The notes: generated by a model not told the origin, from the sequence alone. Numbered from the stretch's first letter, positions 17,665-26,225 are shown. The stretch: DNA of 64,000 nucleotides from WHSW01 sp963767285 (GCA_963767285.1 CAVYDJ010000004.1:744001-808000); one strand, 5' to 3'. Translations and numbers: made by a program.

Positions 17665-18225
17665 ATGATTTCGACTAACCAGTTCAAGAACGGGACCCAC
17701 ATCGAGGTCGACGGGACGATCTGGCGGATCATGGACTTCCAGCACGTGAAGCCGGGCAAGGGCGGCGCCTTCGTGCGCACGAAGCTGAAGCGTGTCGAGG
17801 ACGGAAACGTCGTCGACAAGACCTTCCGCGCCGGCGAGAAGTTCCGCCCGGTGCGCACCGAGTCGAAGCGGATGCAGTACCTCTACGACTCGGGCGACGC
17901 GGCCGTGTTCATGGACACCGAGTCCTACGAGCAACTCGAGCTGCCCCGCGACGGGATCGCCGACGAGATGCGCTGGGTGGTGCCCAACGACACGGTCGAG
18001 CTGCTGCTCGTCGACGAGCGGCCATCGGGCGTGCAGGTCGCGAGCGCCGTCGACATGGCCGTCACCCAGACCGATCCGGGCCTGAAGGGCGACACCGCGT
18101 CGGGCGGCGGCACCAAGCCGGCGACGCTCGAGTCCGGCGTCATCGTCCAGGTCCCGCTGTTCGTCAACGAGGGCGACCGCGTCCGCGTCGACACCCGCAG
18201 CGGCGAGTACGTCTCCCGGGCGTAG
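17665..18225 (+). CDS. efp: Elongation factor P
   Basis: 186 residues, full length. It rescues ribosomes stalled at polyproline stretches. The KOW-like N-terminal domain carries the loop HVKPGKGGAF, with Lys32 at the position that is modified in other bacteria. Two OB domains follow, including VPNDTVELLLV and GVIVQVPLFVNEGDRVRVDT. The ATG at 17665 was chosen because MISTNQFKNG is the usual N-terminus. TACCCT at 17646-17651 is a plausible -10 box. No epmA/epmB-type modification gene is nearby. Confidence 0.95.
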   Translation: MISTNQFKNGTHIEVDGTIWRIMDFQHVKPGKGGAFVRTKLKRVEDGNVVDKTFRAGEKFRPVRTESKRMQYLYDSGDAAVFMDTESYEQLELPRDGIADEMRWVVPNDTVELLLVDERPSGVQVASAVDMAVTQTDPGLKGDTASGGGTKPATLESGVIVQVPLFVNEGDRVRVDTRSGEYVSRA

Positions 18226-18281
18226 CGCTTTCTCCACACACAGCGCGCCCCACGATCAATCAGGCGTGGCAGGGTCAAGCC

Positions 18282-19241
18282 GTGCCCGCCGAACGACGAG
18301 AAAGTCGGCTCCAGGCCGACTTTCTCGTACCTCGCGTGGATCAGCGGGTCGCGGAGTTCGCCTCGGAGCAATGGGGTGTGGTGTCCGCGAGCGAGCTGCA
18401 AGCGTTTGGGCTGTCGCGCGACGCGATCGCCGGGCGGGCACGAGCCGGCCACCTTCATCGACTGTTCCGGGGTGTGTACGCGGTCGGTCACCCCAACCCG
18501 CCCTGGGAGGGCCACCTCCTCGCCGCCGTGAAGGCGTGCGGACCGAGCGCGTTCCTCAGCCACTACTCGTCGAACGAGCTCTGGGGGTTCGTCGACCGCC
18601 TGGAACGGATGCCCGACGTGACGGTGATCGGGAAGGGCACGAGAAGCCATCGCAGGATCCGGATTCACCGCGCGTCCCGCATCGACCCGATCGACATCCG
18701 CGAGCACGACGGGATCCCGGTCAGCTCTCCTCCACGTGCCCTGTTGGAGCTCGCTGCGACCGTCGACCCCCGCCGGGTCCGCGCCGCCGTTCGCCGCGCG
18801 CTCGGCCTCGGCAAGGTCACGATCCCCCAGCTCGGCCTCGTGCTCGACCGCTATCGCGGCGCGCGCGGCTGCAAGGTCCTGCGCGACGCCGTTGTGTCGG
18901 GTGCCGCGCCAACCCGCAGCGACGCCGAGAGCGACGTCCTGGATGTAGTCCTCGAAGCCGGCTTCGCCCACCCGGACGTCAATCGGCCGTTACTGATGAG
19001 CGGGCGGCGACTGGTCCCCGACCTTCGCTGGCCCGCGCAGCGGTTGATCCTCGAGATCGACAGCACCGCATGGCACGACGATCCGCTCGCCCGCGCTGAT
19101 GACCGCGAGCGACAAGCGCTGCTTGAAGCCCACGGCGAGACCGTCATGCGCGTCCACTGGCTTGAAGCCGTGCTGGGCCCCGCCAAGCTCATGCGGGAGC
19201 TTGAACGTTCTGGGGCGCCTCGCGAACGTCTGAGGCGCTAG
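18282..19241 (+). CDS. AbiEi-type winged helix / DUF559 nuclease-like protein
   Basis: 319 residues from GTG 18282. The N-terminal part (from about residue 19) fits the AbiEi winged-helix antitoxin domain (EQWGVVSASELQAFGLSRD, HRLFRGVYAVGHP). The C-terminal part resembles DUF559, a PD-(D/E)XK-like fold: PDLRWPAQRLILEIDSTAWH and a final VMRVHWLEAV. No AbiEii toxin partner is adjacent. A GTG at 18336 gives a start (VDQRVAEFASEQWG) that matches the usual N-terminus of the family better and leaves a 33-base inverted repeat in the leader. The 3' end overlaps the opposite-strand membrane gene by 53 bp. Either nucleic-acid regulation or defence is possible. Confidence 0.65.
   Translation: MPAERRESRLQADFLVPRVDQRVAEFASEQWGVVSASELQAFGLSRDAIAGRARAGHLHRLFRGVYAVGHPNPPWEGHLLAAVKACGPSAFLSHYSSNELWGFVDRLERMPDVTVIGKGTRSHRRIRIHRASRIDPIDIREHDGIPVSSPPRALLELAATVDPRRVRAAVRRALGLGKVTIPQLGLVLDRYRGARGCKVLRDAVVSGAAPTRSDAESDVLDVVLEAGFAHPDVNRPLLMSGRRLVPDLRWPAQRLILEIDSTAWHDDPLARADDRERQALLEAHGETVMRVHWLEAVLGPAKLMRELERSGAPRERLRR
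18296..18328. repeat. Perfect 14-bp inverted repeat at the 5' end of the AbiEi-like gene
   Basis: Arms ACGAGAAAGTCGGC (18296-18309) and GCCGACTTTCTCGT (18315-18328) around TCCAG. It is inside the coding region if translation starts at 18282, but just upstream of the start if GTG 18336 is used. AbiEi proteins of other systems bind inverted repeats at their own promoters, so this is a candidate self-operator. An efp terminator is the alternative, though no T-run follows. Confidence 0.55.
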
Positions 19242-20595
19242 ACGGCGCCGGGACCTCGCGGCCGCGGCGCACGGCGACGACCGCCACGGGCACGGTCAGC
19301 AGCGCGACCGCGACGACCGAGAACTCGAAGCGGTAGGCGACTCCCATCGCGCCGAAGAAGAGGCCGGCCTGCAGGGTCAGCGCCGAGAGCGCCAGCGCGC
19401 CCGCCAGGAGCACCGGCGCGGGCGTGCCCCGGCGCACCAGGGCCACCGCGGCCCCGATCGCCGCCAGCAGGTACACCCACACCGTGAACAGCACTCCCCC
19501 GAACAGCAGCGGGATGAAGAAGTCCTGGTCGGCCCGGGTGAACACGGCCAGGTAGTCGTTGGCGACATCGTTGGCGCTCTGGAACCAGTGCGCGTAGCCG
19601 AAGGCGGTCTCCTCCGCGGCGACCAGCACGGGCTCGGCGCCGAACGAGAGCTGGTGGGCGAACAGCTCCATGCGCGAACCCAGATAGCCCAACGGGTCGG
19701 AGCTCAGCTGGTCCAGCCACGCCTCGCGCAGCGAATCGAACGCCTCCGGCGCCAGCGGCGGGACGACGAGGGCGTCGGTGCCGAAGATCAGCGGGATCAC
19801 GTTGTCGACCGTCCACGCCTGCTCGATGGGCTCGAAGTCGCGCTGCGCCATCACGTCGGGCGGGAAGAGGTTCTCCTCCTCGCGGATCGATGCGGCGCCG
19901 ACGTCGTAGATGTAGAGGTACTGCTCCGGGTTGATGTCGCGGGCGTCAATCGCCTTCACGAACAGCGCCAACGACCCGATCATCAGTCCGAGGCCCAGCA
20001 CCGCGGCACCCGTTGCCGTCGCCACCCGCTTCCAGGTCGGGCTCACCTTGGCCAGCAGCAGATAGACGAGCACGATGCAGATCGGCGCGAGGGCGGGGGC
20101 CGCGTTCTGGCGCGCGGCGAGGGTCAACCACACCGCGAACGCGACACCGACCAGCCACGCCGTCCGGTGGCGGGGCTCGGCCTGTACAGCGCGGATCGCG
20201 AGCCCCGCGGTCAGCACCAGCAGGGCCGTGAACCACGTATCGCGCATGAGCGTTCCCAGCATCAGGAACACGGGCGGGAAGAACGAGATCGCCGCGACCG
20301 CCAGGGCGGACGGAATCGGCCGGAACGCGACCCGCAGGACCAGGTAGCCGCCGACGAGGAACGCGAGCACCTGGGCGAAGAGGACCGCTCCCGGCCCGAT
20401 TCCGAGGTCGTAGAACGGCTTCCAGATCGCCTCCAGCACCGGGGCATGCTGGTTCGTGAAATCGCCGGTGCTGATCTCGTTGAGCTGATACAGCGTGTCG
20501 ACGTTCATCCGCCCGGGGGCGAAGCAGGCGACGATCACGGCGGCCGTCAGCGCGATTACGGCGGCCACCGTCAGCCGTTCCCGGTGAGCGCTCAT
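19189..20595 (-). CDS. Polytopic membrane protein, GT-C-like
   Basis: 468 residues with about ten hydrophobic segments spread over the protein (LTVAAVIALTAAVIVACF at the start, several between residues 70 and 215, and three near 340-445). A large polar loop (about 225-330) sits between helices and includes MNVDTLYQLNEISTGDF near the first helix and a later RDINPEQYLYIYD. This layout resembles GT-C glycosyltransferase-like or DUF6020-type membrane proteins. No certain catalytic motif is seen. Its 3' end overlaps the AbiEi-like gene on the other strand. Confidence 0.5.
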   Translation of the reverse strand: MSAHRERLTVAAVIALTAAVIVACFAPGRMNVDTLYQLNEISTGDFTNQHAPVLEAIWKPFYDLGIGPGAVLFAQVLAFLVGGYLVLRVAFRPIPSALAVAAISFFPPVFLMLGTLMRDTWFTALLVLTAGLAIRAVQAEPRHRTAWLVGVAFAVWLTLAARQNAAPALAPICIVLVYLLLAKVSPTWKRVATATGAAVLGLGLMIGSLALFVKAIDARDINPEQYLYIYDVGAASIREEENLFPPDVMAQRDFEPIEQAWTVDNVIPLIFGTDALVVPPLAPEAFDSLREAWLDQLSSDPLGYLGSRMELFAHQLSFGAEPVLVAAEETAFGYAHWFQSANDVANDYLAVFTRADQDFFIPLLFGGVLFTVWVYLLAAIGAAVALVRRGTPAPVLLAGALALSALTLQAGLFFGAMGVAYRFEFSVVAVALLTVPVAVVAVRRGREVPAPSSASDVREAPQNVQAPA

Positions 20596-20633
20596 CGGGG
20601 CGGCAGGCTAGTGGATGTGTGGCACGCCGCTGT

Positions 20634-21704
20634 CTAGGGCCGAGCCTCCAGCACGAGGTTGAACGGCGTCTCGGTCGCGCGGCGGAAGCGGGTGAAGCCC
20701 GCCTGCTCGGCGACCTCGCGCAGCCGTGCCTCGCCGGCCTGGGCGCCGAGCCCGAGCCCGACCTCCTGGTCGAGCGACGACGGCGTGCAGATCAGCGTCG
20801 ACGCCGCGTAGTAGACCCGGCCGACCGGGTTGAGGTTCTCGGCCAGGGTGTCCGCGGCGAACGGCTCGACGAGCATCACGGTGCCGTCGTCGTCGAGCGT
20901 CTCGCGGACGTGCTTCATCGCACCGACCGGATCCCCCATGTCATGCAGGCAGTCGAAGAAGCAGACCAGGTCGTAGCCCTCGCCCGGGTAGTCCTTCGCG
21001 CTCGCCGTGTCGAACTGGGCGTTGTCGACGCCCTCCGCGGCCGCCAGCTCGCGGGCCCGCTCGATCGACGCCTCGTGGTAGTCGAAGCCGTGGATCTCGG
21101 AGTCCGGGTAGGCCTGGGCCATGATCGACGTCGAGACGCCGTGGCCGCAGCCGATGTCGGCGACCTTGGCGCCGGATCGGAGCTTCTCCTCCATGCCCTC
21201 CAGCGCCGGCAGCCACTCGGCGGTCAGGTGCGCCCGGTAGCCGGGGCGGAAGAACTGCTCGGTACCGGAGAACAGCTCGGGGTCATGCTCGTGCCAGCCG
21301 AAGCCGGCGCCGGAGCGATACCGCTCCGCGAGCTTGTCGCGGTCCTTCCAGGCCGAGCTGACCACGTGGTAGCCGCCGAGTACGTAGACGGGACTGTCCT
21401 CGTCCGCCAAAGCCATCGCCTGCTCGGGCGGAAGCGTGAACGTGTCGCCGTCGGCGTCGTACTCCAAATAGCCGCTGGCGGCCTGCGCCGACGCCCACTC
21501 GCGCACGTAGCGCTCGGCGACGCCGCTGCGCTCGGCGATCTCGCCGCTGCTCAGCGGGCCGGCACCGGCCATCGACTTCCACAGGCCGAGCTCACCGCCG
21601 ATCATCACCAGGACGCCGTTCATCGCGGCGCCCATGTCCGTCACGGCCTGGCCCATGAACTGCTCGAGCTTGGCCTCGTCAACCGCTGCGGTTGCGCTTT
21701 CCAT
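20634..21704 (-). CDS. SAM-dependent methyltransferase with winged-helix N-domain
   Basis: 356 residues. An N-terminal winged-helix dimerisation region (PLSSGEIAERSGVAERYVREW) precedes a class I Rossmann methyltransferase. SAM motif I is VADIGCGHGVST, and the acidic motif II is EIHGFDYHEASI. The C-terminal DQEVGLGLGAQAGEARLREV is typical of the Rv2258c-like family. The substrate is unknown. The ATG at 21704 was preferred over GTG 21710 because GAGGAGG lies 6 nt before it. Confidence 0.82.
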   Translation of the reverse strand: MESATAAVDEAKLEQFMGQAVTDMGAAMNGVLVMIGGELGLWKSMAGAGPLSSGEIAERSGVAERYVREWASAQAASGYLEYDADGDTFTLPPEQAMALADEDSPVYVLGGYHVVSSAWKDRDKLAERYRSGAGFGWHEHDPELFSGTEQFFRPGYRAHLTAEWLPALEGMEEKLRSGAKVADIGCGHGVSTSIMAQAYPDSEIHGFDYHEASIERARELAAAEGVDNAQFDTASAKDYPGEGYDLVCFFDCLHDMGDPVGAMKHVRETLDDDGTVMLVEPFAADTLAENLNPVGRVYYAASTLICTPSSLDQEVGLGLGAQAGEARLREVAEQAGFTRFRRATETPFNLVLEARP

Positions 21705-21831
21705 CCTCACCCTCCTCGTGTATGGCGCCCCCCGTATTCATGCGACCCCCCAAGGTCACCGGGCGCACCGTTGACCGTCTCATCACGCCCTGCGTCTGTC
21801 AAGTACGCCGGCCGTTTCACTTCCGCCTCCG

Positions 21832-21837
21832 TAGGCT
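21832..21837 (+). promoter_or_regulatory. -10 box TAGGCT for leaderless nusB
   Basis: TAGGCT ends 7 nt before the nusB ATG at 21845, which has no Shine-Dalgarno sequence. This is the spacing expected for transcription starting at the start codon. Confidence 0.55.
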
Positions 21838-21844
21838 CTGGGCC

Positions 21845-22222
21845 ATGCGCCGATCCGACCAGCGCCGCGACGCCGTTTTCGCGCTCTACCAGCGCGACGT
21901 CACCGGGCGCCCGCTCGACGAGCAGCTCGGCGACGCAAAGCCGTTCACCCGCGAGCTCGCCGAGGGCACCGATGCCGAGCTCGACTCGGTCGACGCCGAG
22001 ATCGGGCGCCTCTCACGAGGCTGGGATCTGGACCGGATCGCGACCCTGGAGCGCTCGATCATGCGGGTGGCGCTCTATGAGATGCGCTCCGGCCTGCCGC
22101 CGGAGATCGCGATCGACGAGGCGGTGACGATGGCGAAGGAATACTGCGGAGCGGACGCCCCGGGGTTCGTAAACGGCATCCTCGGATCGGCCGCCCGGGA
22201 GCTCGAGGAGGCGAAATCATGA
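21845..22222 (+). CDS. nusB: Transcription antitermination factor NusB
   Basis: 125 residues. It acts with NusE (S10) on boxA RNA in rRNA antitermination. The start MRRSDQRRDAVFALYQRD and the C-terminal run EIAIDEAVTMAKEYCGADAPGFVNGILG are the conserved NusB segments. The internal SRGWDLDRIATLERSIMRVALYE is also typical. The stop overlaps the next start (ATGA). In actinobacteria nusB normally follows efp; here three genes separate them. Confidence 0.95.
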   Translation: MRRSDQRRDAVFALYQRDVTGRPLDEQLGDAKPFTRELAEGTDAELDSVDAEIGRLSRGWDLDRIATLERSIMRVALYEMRSGLPPEIAIDEAVTMAKEYCGADAPGFVNGILGSAARELEEAKS

Positions 22223-22410
22223 GCGACGATCCCGCGGCCCAGGTACGCGAGCTGGCAGCCAGGCTCGGCGAGCTCGCCGATCGCCTGCGCGACCCGGCGG
22301 TTGGCGACCGCGACGCGGCCGAGCTGGCCCGCGAGGCGGCGGAGCTGGTCAGCGAGGCCGGCAACCAGATCGACCGGGCGCTCAGCGGTTCGGACTCCGA
22401 CGGGGACTGA
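22219..22410 (+). CDS. Small helical protein between nusB and ispA
   Basis: 63 residues, nearly all predicted helix with heptad-like Leu/Ala spacing (VRELAARLGELADRLRD, AAELAREAAELVSEAGNQI) and an acidic Ser/Asp tail. XseB, the small exonuclease VII subunit, often lies before ispA and has similar size. Its conserved pattern (FExxLxxLExIVxxLExG) is not clearly present, and no xseA is seen here. Translation is coupled to nusB. Function unknown. Confidence 0.5.
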   Translation: MSDDPAAQVRELAARLGELADRLRDPAVGDRDAAELAREAAELVSEAGNQIDRALSGSDSDGD

Positions 22411-22417
22411 GGCGAGG

Positions 22418-23290
22418 GTGGGGGAGTACCCCGACGACCTTCAGGCGCTGGTCGAGGACTACCTCGCCGAGCTCGGCTTCTCGGACCTGGCCGCGACCGC
22501 CGGGCTCGAGGATGCGATGCGCTACTCGCTGCTTGCGGGCGGCAAGCGGATCCGGCCGGTGCTCTGTCTCGCCTCGGCTCGTGCCGCCGGGACCGATCCG
22601 GTCGACGTGCTGCCGGCCGCCGCGGCGGTCGAGCTGATTCACACCTACTCGCTGATCCACGACGACCTGCCGGCGATGGACGACGACGAGCTTCGCCGCG
22701 GGCGTCCGACTTCGCACGTGGTCCACGGCGAGGATGTCGCGATCCTCGCCGGCGACGGGCTGTTCGCCGAGGCGATCCGGCTGTTCTGCCGCGGCCAGAC
22801 CGGCGACCCGCGGCGGGTCCTCGACGCCCTCGGCGAGCTTGCCGGCGCAACCGGCGTCGGGGGCATGGTGGGCGGCCAGTACGTCGACGTGACCGCGGGC
22901 GAGGCGCTCGACGCGGACGACCTGCGCCAGATGCACGGCCTGAAGACCGGGCGCCTGATCGGCGCCAGCGTCATCGTGCCGCTCCTGCTCGCCGGTCTCG
23001 AGGAGCAGCGGATGGACCCCTACCGTCGCTACGCCGCCGAGCTCGGGGTGTTGTTCCAGATAGTGGACGACATTCTCGACGTCACCGGCTCGGACGAGCA
23101 GCTCGGAAAGCCCCAGGGCTCCGACGAGCGCCACGGCAAGCTCACCTACGTGAGCCTGTTCGGCCTCGACGACGCCCAGGCGCGCGCCGCTCAGTCGCAC
23201 GCTAACGCCCGCGCTGCACTCGCCGAGGCCGAGGGCGAGACCGCCGACCTCGAGCTGATCACAGATTTCATCCACACCCGTCAGCGATGA
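22418..23290 (+). CDS. ispA: Polyprenyl diphosphate synthase (FPP/GGPP type)
   Basis: 290 residues from a GTG 7 bp after the preceding stop. It condenses IPP with allylic diphosphates. First Asp-rich motif HDDLPAMDDDELRRGRPT (Asp82, Asp83) with the two-residue insertion of bacterial type II enzymes; second motif FQIVDDILDVTGS (Asp217, Asp218, Asp221). AGGKRIRPVL binds IPP. Product length (C15 or C20) cannot be fixed by eye. It lies two genes before dxs, which makes the precursor DXP. Confidence 0.92.
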   Translation: MGEYPDDLQALVEDYLAELGFSDLAATAGLEDAMRYSLLAGGKRIRPVLCLASARAAGTDPVDVLPAAAAVELIHTYSLIHDDLPAMDDDELRRGRPTSHVVHGEDVAILAGDGLFAEAIRLFCRGQTGDPRRVLDALGELAGATGVGGMVGGQYVDVTAGEALDADDLRQMHGLKTGRLIGASVIVPLLLAGLEEQRMDPYRRYAAELGVLFQIVDDILDVTGSDEQLGKPQGSDERHGKLTYVSLFGLDDAQARAAQSHANARAALAEAEGETADLELITDFIHTRQR

Positions 23291-23378
23291 GCACTCGGTG
23301 CTCGTTCAGGTTGCGTGTTATGCCTGTGGCTGCCTGCGCATAGGCGTTTATCCGACTGGACAGAGCGAAAATAGGGTT

Positions 23379-23384
23379 TACGCT
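23379..23384 (+). promoter_or_regulatory. -10 box TACGCT for leaderless RTX/Ig gene 1
   Basis: TACGCT ends 6 nt before ATG 23391. TGGACA lies 16 bp upstream of it and is a fair -35. No Shine-Dalgarno sequence precedes the ATG. Confidence 0.55.
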
Positions 23385-23390
23385 TTGTAC

Positions 23391-24827
23391 ATGGCATCGG
23401 GAGCGTCGGCACGGACGCTGTTCTCCCTGCTCGTAGGGCTGGTAGCGCTTGGCGCAATTGCGTTACCTGCCGGCGCGGGAAGCGGGGAGCCGACCTGCGC
23501 CAGCGTTCTGCCGACGATCGAGGGTTCGACGGCCGGCGAGTGGATCACCGGCACCGAGGGCGACGACGTGATCAGCGCCGGCGCCGGCGACGACGTGATC
23601 AACGCCCTGGGCGGCAACGACATCATCTGCGCCGGCCCGGGCGACGACACCACCCGCGCCGGCCAGGGCAACGACACGGTCCGGTCCGGACGCGGCAACG
23701 ACTCCAGCAGCGGCGAGTCCGGCGACGACTCGATGCGCGGCCAGGGCGACGACGACCTCGCCGACGGCGGGGTCGGGATCGACGCGTGCTTCTTCGAGCT
23801 CCACGAGCAGTGCGAGGCGGACCTCGACGTCGACCTGACAGGACCCGCGGACGCGCTGACGGGCGGAGCGGAGATCGCCGTCTACAACGCCAAGCTCACC
23901 AACCACGGGCCGACGACCGCGGTCAACACCCGAGTCGACGTCACGCTCCCGGCCAGCGCCACCTTTGTCGCCGCGATGTCCGATTCGCGCTGCAGCTCGT
24001 TCGACGCGACCACCGTCCGCTGCACGTTCGGCTCGATGGGCCTCGAGGTGCCGAACGACGCCAACATCGGCATGACATTCAGCGGCTGCGCCGCGGCGAC
24101 CCGCGTGCTCGACGCCGTGGCCAACGACCCGCGCACCAATGACCACGTGGAGCCCAACAACACCGGCGCACTGACGACGGCGCTCTCGCTCTCGCCGACC
24201 TGCCTGCCGACCGCGGTCGACGACGCCGCCACCGTTGCGCACGACTCGGGCGCGAACACGATCAACGTGCTCGCCAACGACATCCCGGGCGCCGCAACGT
24301 TTGCCGTCGGCTCGGCGACCAACGGCGCCCACGGATCGGTCGCCGTCACCAACGGCGGCGCTAACGTCGCCTACACGCCGGCGGCCTTCTATTGCGGGCC
24401 GGATTCCTTCACCTACTCGCTGACGCCGGGCGGCTCGACGGCCACCGTCACCGTCAACGTCCTGTGCCCGACCGCGGTCGATGACGCCTTTACCGGCTAC
24501 CCGTTCGTCAGCGGTGAGCAACTGCCCCCGGGCGGGCTCGAGCCCCTCCCGGACTCCCCGGGGACCGACTACCGCCTCGACGTGCTCCCGAACGACATCA
24601 ATCCGCCCGGCGGCGGACCGATCAAGATCGACTCGATCACGCAGCCCACGCGTAACGGCGGGCCGACATCGGCGACGGCGACCATCATCGAGAGCGGCGG
24701 CGCGATCAGGATCAGCACCGAGGGAGACGAGTGCAACGCCGTGTATGTGCTCACCTACAAGCTCGCGCCGGGCGGCTCGCAGGCAACCGTGCAGCTGACC
24801 ATCAGCTGCCAAGAGGGTGGCACCTGA
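23391..24827 (+). CDS. Secreted RTX-repeat / Ig-like protein, copy 1
   Basis: 478 residues. A signal peptide ends near residue 30 (ALPAGAG). RTX-type nonapeptides follow, about residues 50-130 (GTEGDDVISAGAGDD, GGNDIICAGPGDD, GQGNDTVRSGRGND), a calcium-binding beta-roll that usually folds after export. Next is a DUF11-like beta domain (AKLTNHGPTTAVNTRVDVTLP) and two tandem Ig/Big_9-like cadherin-type domains (TAVDDAATVAHDSGANTINV, FYCGPDSFTYSLTPGGSTAT). No enzyme domain or anchor is seen. The gene at 24879 is a close paralogue. Transcription appears leaderless, with its own -10 box. Confidence 0.75.
   Translation: MASGASARTLFSLLVGLVALGAIALPAGAGSGEPTCASVLPTIEGSTAGEWITGTEGDDVISAGAGDDVINALGGNDIICAGPGDDTTRAGQGNDTVRSGRGNDSSSGESGDDSMRGQGDDDLADGGVGIDACFFELHEQCEADLDVDLTGPADALTGGAEIAVYNAKLTNHGPTTAVNTRVDVTLPASATFVAAMSDSRCSSFDATTVRCTFGSMGLEVPNDANIGMTFSGCAAATRVLDAVANDPRTNDHVEPNNTGALTTALSLSPTCLPTAVDDAATVAHDSGANTINVLANDIPGAATFAVGSATNGAHGSVAVTNGGANVAYTPAAFYCGPDSFTYSLTPGGSTATVTVNVLCPTAVDDAFTGYPFVSGEQLPPGGLEPLPDSPGTDYRLDVLPNDINPPGGGPIKIDSITQPTRNGGPTSATATIIESGGAIRISTEGDECNAVYVLTYKLAPGGSQATVQLTISCQEGGT
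23599..23823 (+). repeat. Near-identical 225-bp segment, copy A
   Basis: Matches 25090-25314 at offset 1491 with only two mismatches (23738, 23810); the flanking parts of the two genes are clearly more diverged. It encodes most of the RTX repeats and the ACFFELHEQCEADL segment. Points to gene conversion or strong constraint after tandem duplication. Confidence 0.8.
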
Positions 24828-24867
24828 GAACGCCGCCCCTGCGGGCTGGATAGGAAAATAAAGGACT

Positions 24868-24873
24868 AGGCTC
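24868..24873 (+). promoter_or_regulatory. -10 box TAGGCT for leaderless RTX/Ig gene 2
   Basis: TAGGCT ends 6 nt before ATG 24879, the same layout as its paralogue. An A-rich stretch (GGAAAATAAAGG) lies just upstream and no Shine-Dalgarno sequence is seen. Confidence 0.6.
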
Positions 24874-24878
24874 TGGCT

Positions 24879-26225
24879 ATGGCATCGGGGGTAGCGGCAC
24901 GGAGGCTGGTCATGCTCGCCGTGATCGCGACGGTCACGTCGGCGATCGTTGCATTGCCCGCGGGCGCCGACGAGTCGGGCCCTGACTGCGCCGGGCTCGT
25001 CCCGACGATTGCCGGCTCGAACGCCGGCGAGTGGATCACCGGCACCGAGGGCGACGACGTGATCCGCGCCGGAGCCGGGCACGACACGGTCAACGCCCTG
25101 GGCGGCAACGACATCATCTGCGCCGGCCCGGGCGACGACACCACCCGCGCCGGCCAGGGCAACGACACGGTCCGGTCCGGACGCGGCAACGACTCCAGCA
25201 GCGGCGAGTCCGGCGACGACTCGATGCGGGGCCAGGGCGACGACGACCTCGCCGACGGCGGGGTCGGGATCGACGCGTGCTTCTTCGAGCTCCACGAGCA
25301 ATGCGAGGCGGACCTGGACGTGGATCTGACCGGGCCGTCGACCGGGTTCGCAGGCGGGCCCGAGATCTCGATCTACAACGCGAAGCTCACCAACCACGGG
25401 CCGACGCCCGCGGTCAACGCGCGCGTCGACGTCACGCTGCCGGCCGGGGCCGCCTTGATCGCGGGCGCGTCGGGCTCACGCTGCGCGGCCTTCGACGCGA
25501 CCACCGTCCGCTGCACGTTCGGCTCGATGGGCCTCGAGGTGCCGAACGACGCCAACATCGGCGTGACCTTCAGCGGCTGCACCGCCTCGACGCCAAACAT
25601 CTCCGTTGCGGCCAACGACCCGCGCACCAACGACCACGTCGAGTCCAACGACACCGACGCCCTGACGACCCCGCTGTCGCTCTCGCCGACCTGTCTGCCG
25701 ACTGCGGTCAACGATGCGGCGACGGTCGGCCACGACTCGGGCGCGAACCTGATCAACGTGCTGGCCAACGACATCCCGGGCGGCGCTCCGTTCGCCGTCG
25801 GCTCGGCGACCAGCGCCGCGCACGGGTCGGTCGCCGTCACCAACGGCGGCGCGAACGTCGCGTACACACCCGCAGCCGGGTACTGCGGACCGGATTCCTT
25901 CACCTACTCGCTGACGCCGGGCGGCTCGACGGCCACCGTGTCGGTCACCGTGCCGTGCCCGACGGCCGTTAACGACGACGTGCAATATCAATGCTTCACC
26001 ACCCAGACGATCCCCGTACTGACGAACGATCTCAATCCCGCCGGCGGTGGGCCGATCAAGATCATCGCCGTCACCCAGGGGGCGTTCGGCACGGTGACGA
26101 TCACCAACGGCGGCGCCGACCTCACCTACCTGCAAAACGGCTCCCAGAACGATTCCTTCACGTACACGATCACCGGCGGTTCAACCGCGACGGTGACGAT
26201 TGACCAAAGCCAGAGCTGCAGCTGA
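24879..26225 (+). CDS. Secreted RTX-repeat / Ig-like protein, copy 2
   Basis: 448 residues, tandem paralogue of the gene at 23391, 51 bp downstream. Same order: signal peptide (to about residue 32), RTX calcium-binding repeats, a DUF11-like beta domain, and two Ig/Big_9-like domains (TAVNDAATVGHDSGANLINV, GYCGPDSFTYSLTPGGSTAT). The last domain is replaced by a different one ending QNDSFTYTITGGSTAT. The RTX part is nearly identical in DNA to copy 1 while the C-terminal domains differ, so the pair may vary in what it binds. It has its own leaderless promoter. Confidence 0.75.
   Translation: MASGVAARRLVMLAVIATVTSAIVALPAGADESGPDCAGLVPTIAGSNAGEWITGTEGDDVIRAGAGHDTVNALGGNDIICAGPGDDTTRAGQGNDTVRSGRGNDSSSGESGDDSMRGQGDDDLADGGVGIDACFFELHEQCEADLDVDLTGPSTGFAGGPEISIYNAKLTNHGPTPAVNARVDVTLPAGAALIAGASGSRCAAFDATTVRCTFGSMGLEVPNDANIGVTFSGCTASTPNISVAANDPRTNDHVESNDTDALTTPLSLSPTCLPTAVNDAATVGHDSGANLINVLANDIPGGAPFAVGSATSAAHGSVAVTNGGANVAYTPAAGYCGPDSFTYSLTPGGSTATVSVTVPCPTAVNDDVQYQCFTTQTIPVLTNDLNPAGGGPIKIIAVTQGAFGTVTITNGGADLTYLQNGSQNDSFTYTITGGSTATVTIDQSQSCS
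25090..25314 (+). repeat. Near-identical 225-bp segment, copy B
   Basis: Partner of 23599-23823 (offset 1491, two mismatches). See that entry. Confidence 0.8.

Noticed and set aside
18296..18328. Intrinsic terminator of efp
   Set aside because: The stem is strong, but no T-run follows and it lies 71 bp past the stop, in or next to the next coding region.
19588..20637. Long plus-strand reading frame opposite the membrane protein gene
   Set aside because: Arg/Gln/Asp-rich with no domains; the minus-strand frame has clear membrane helices and is the real gene.
22219..22410. XseB (exonuclease VII small subunit)
   Set aside because: Size and place fit, but the conserved XseB pattern is not clear and no xseA is near; left as unnamed.
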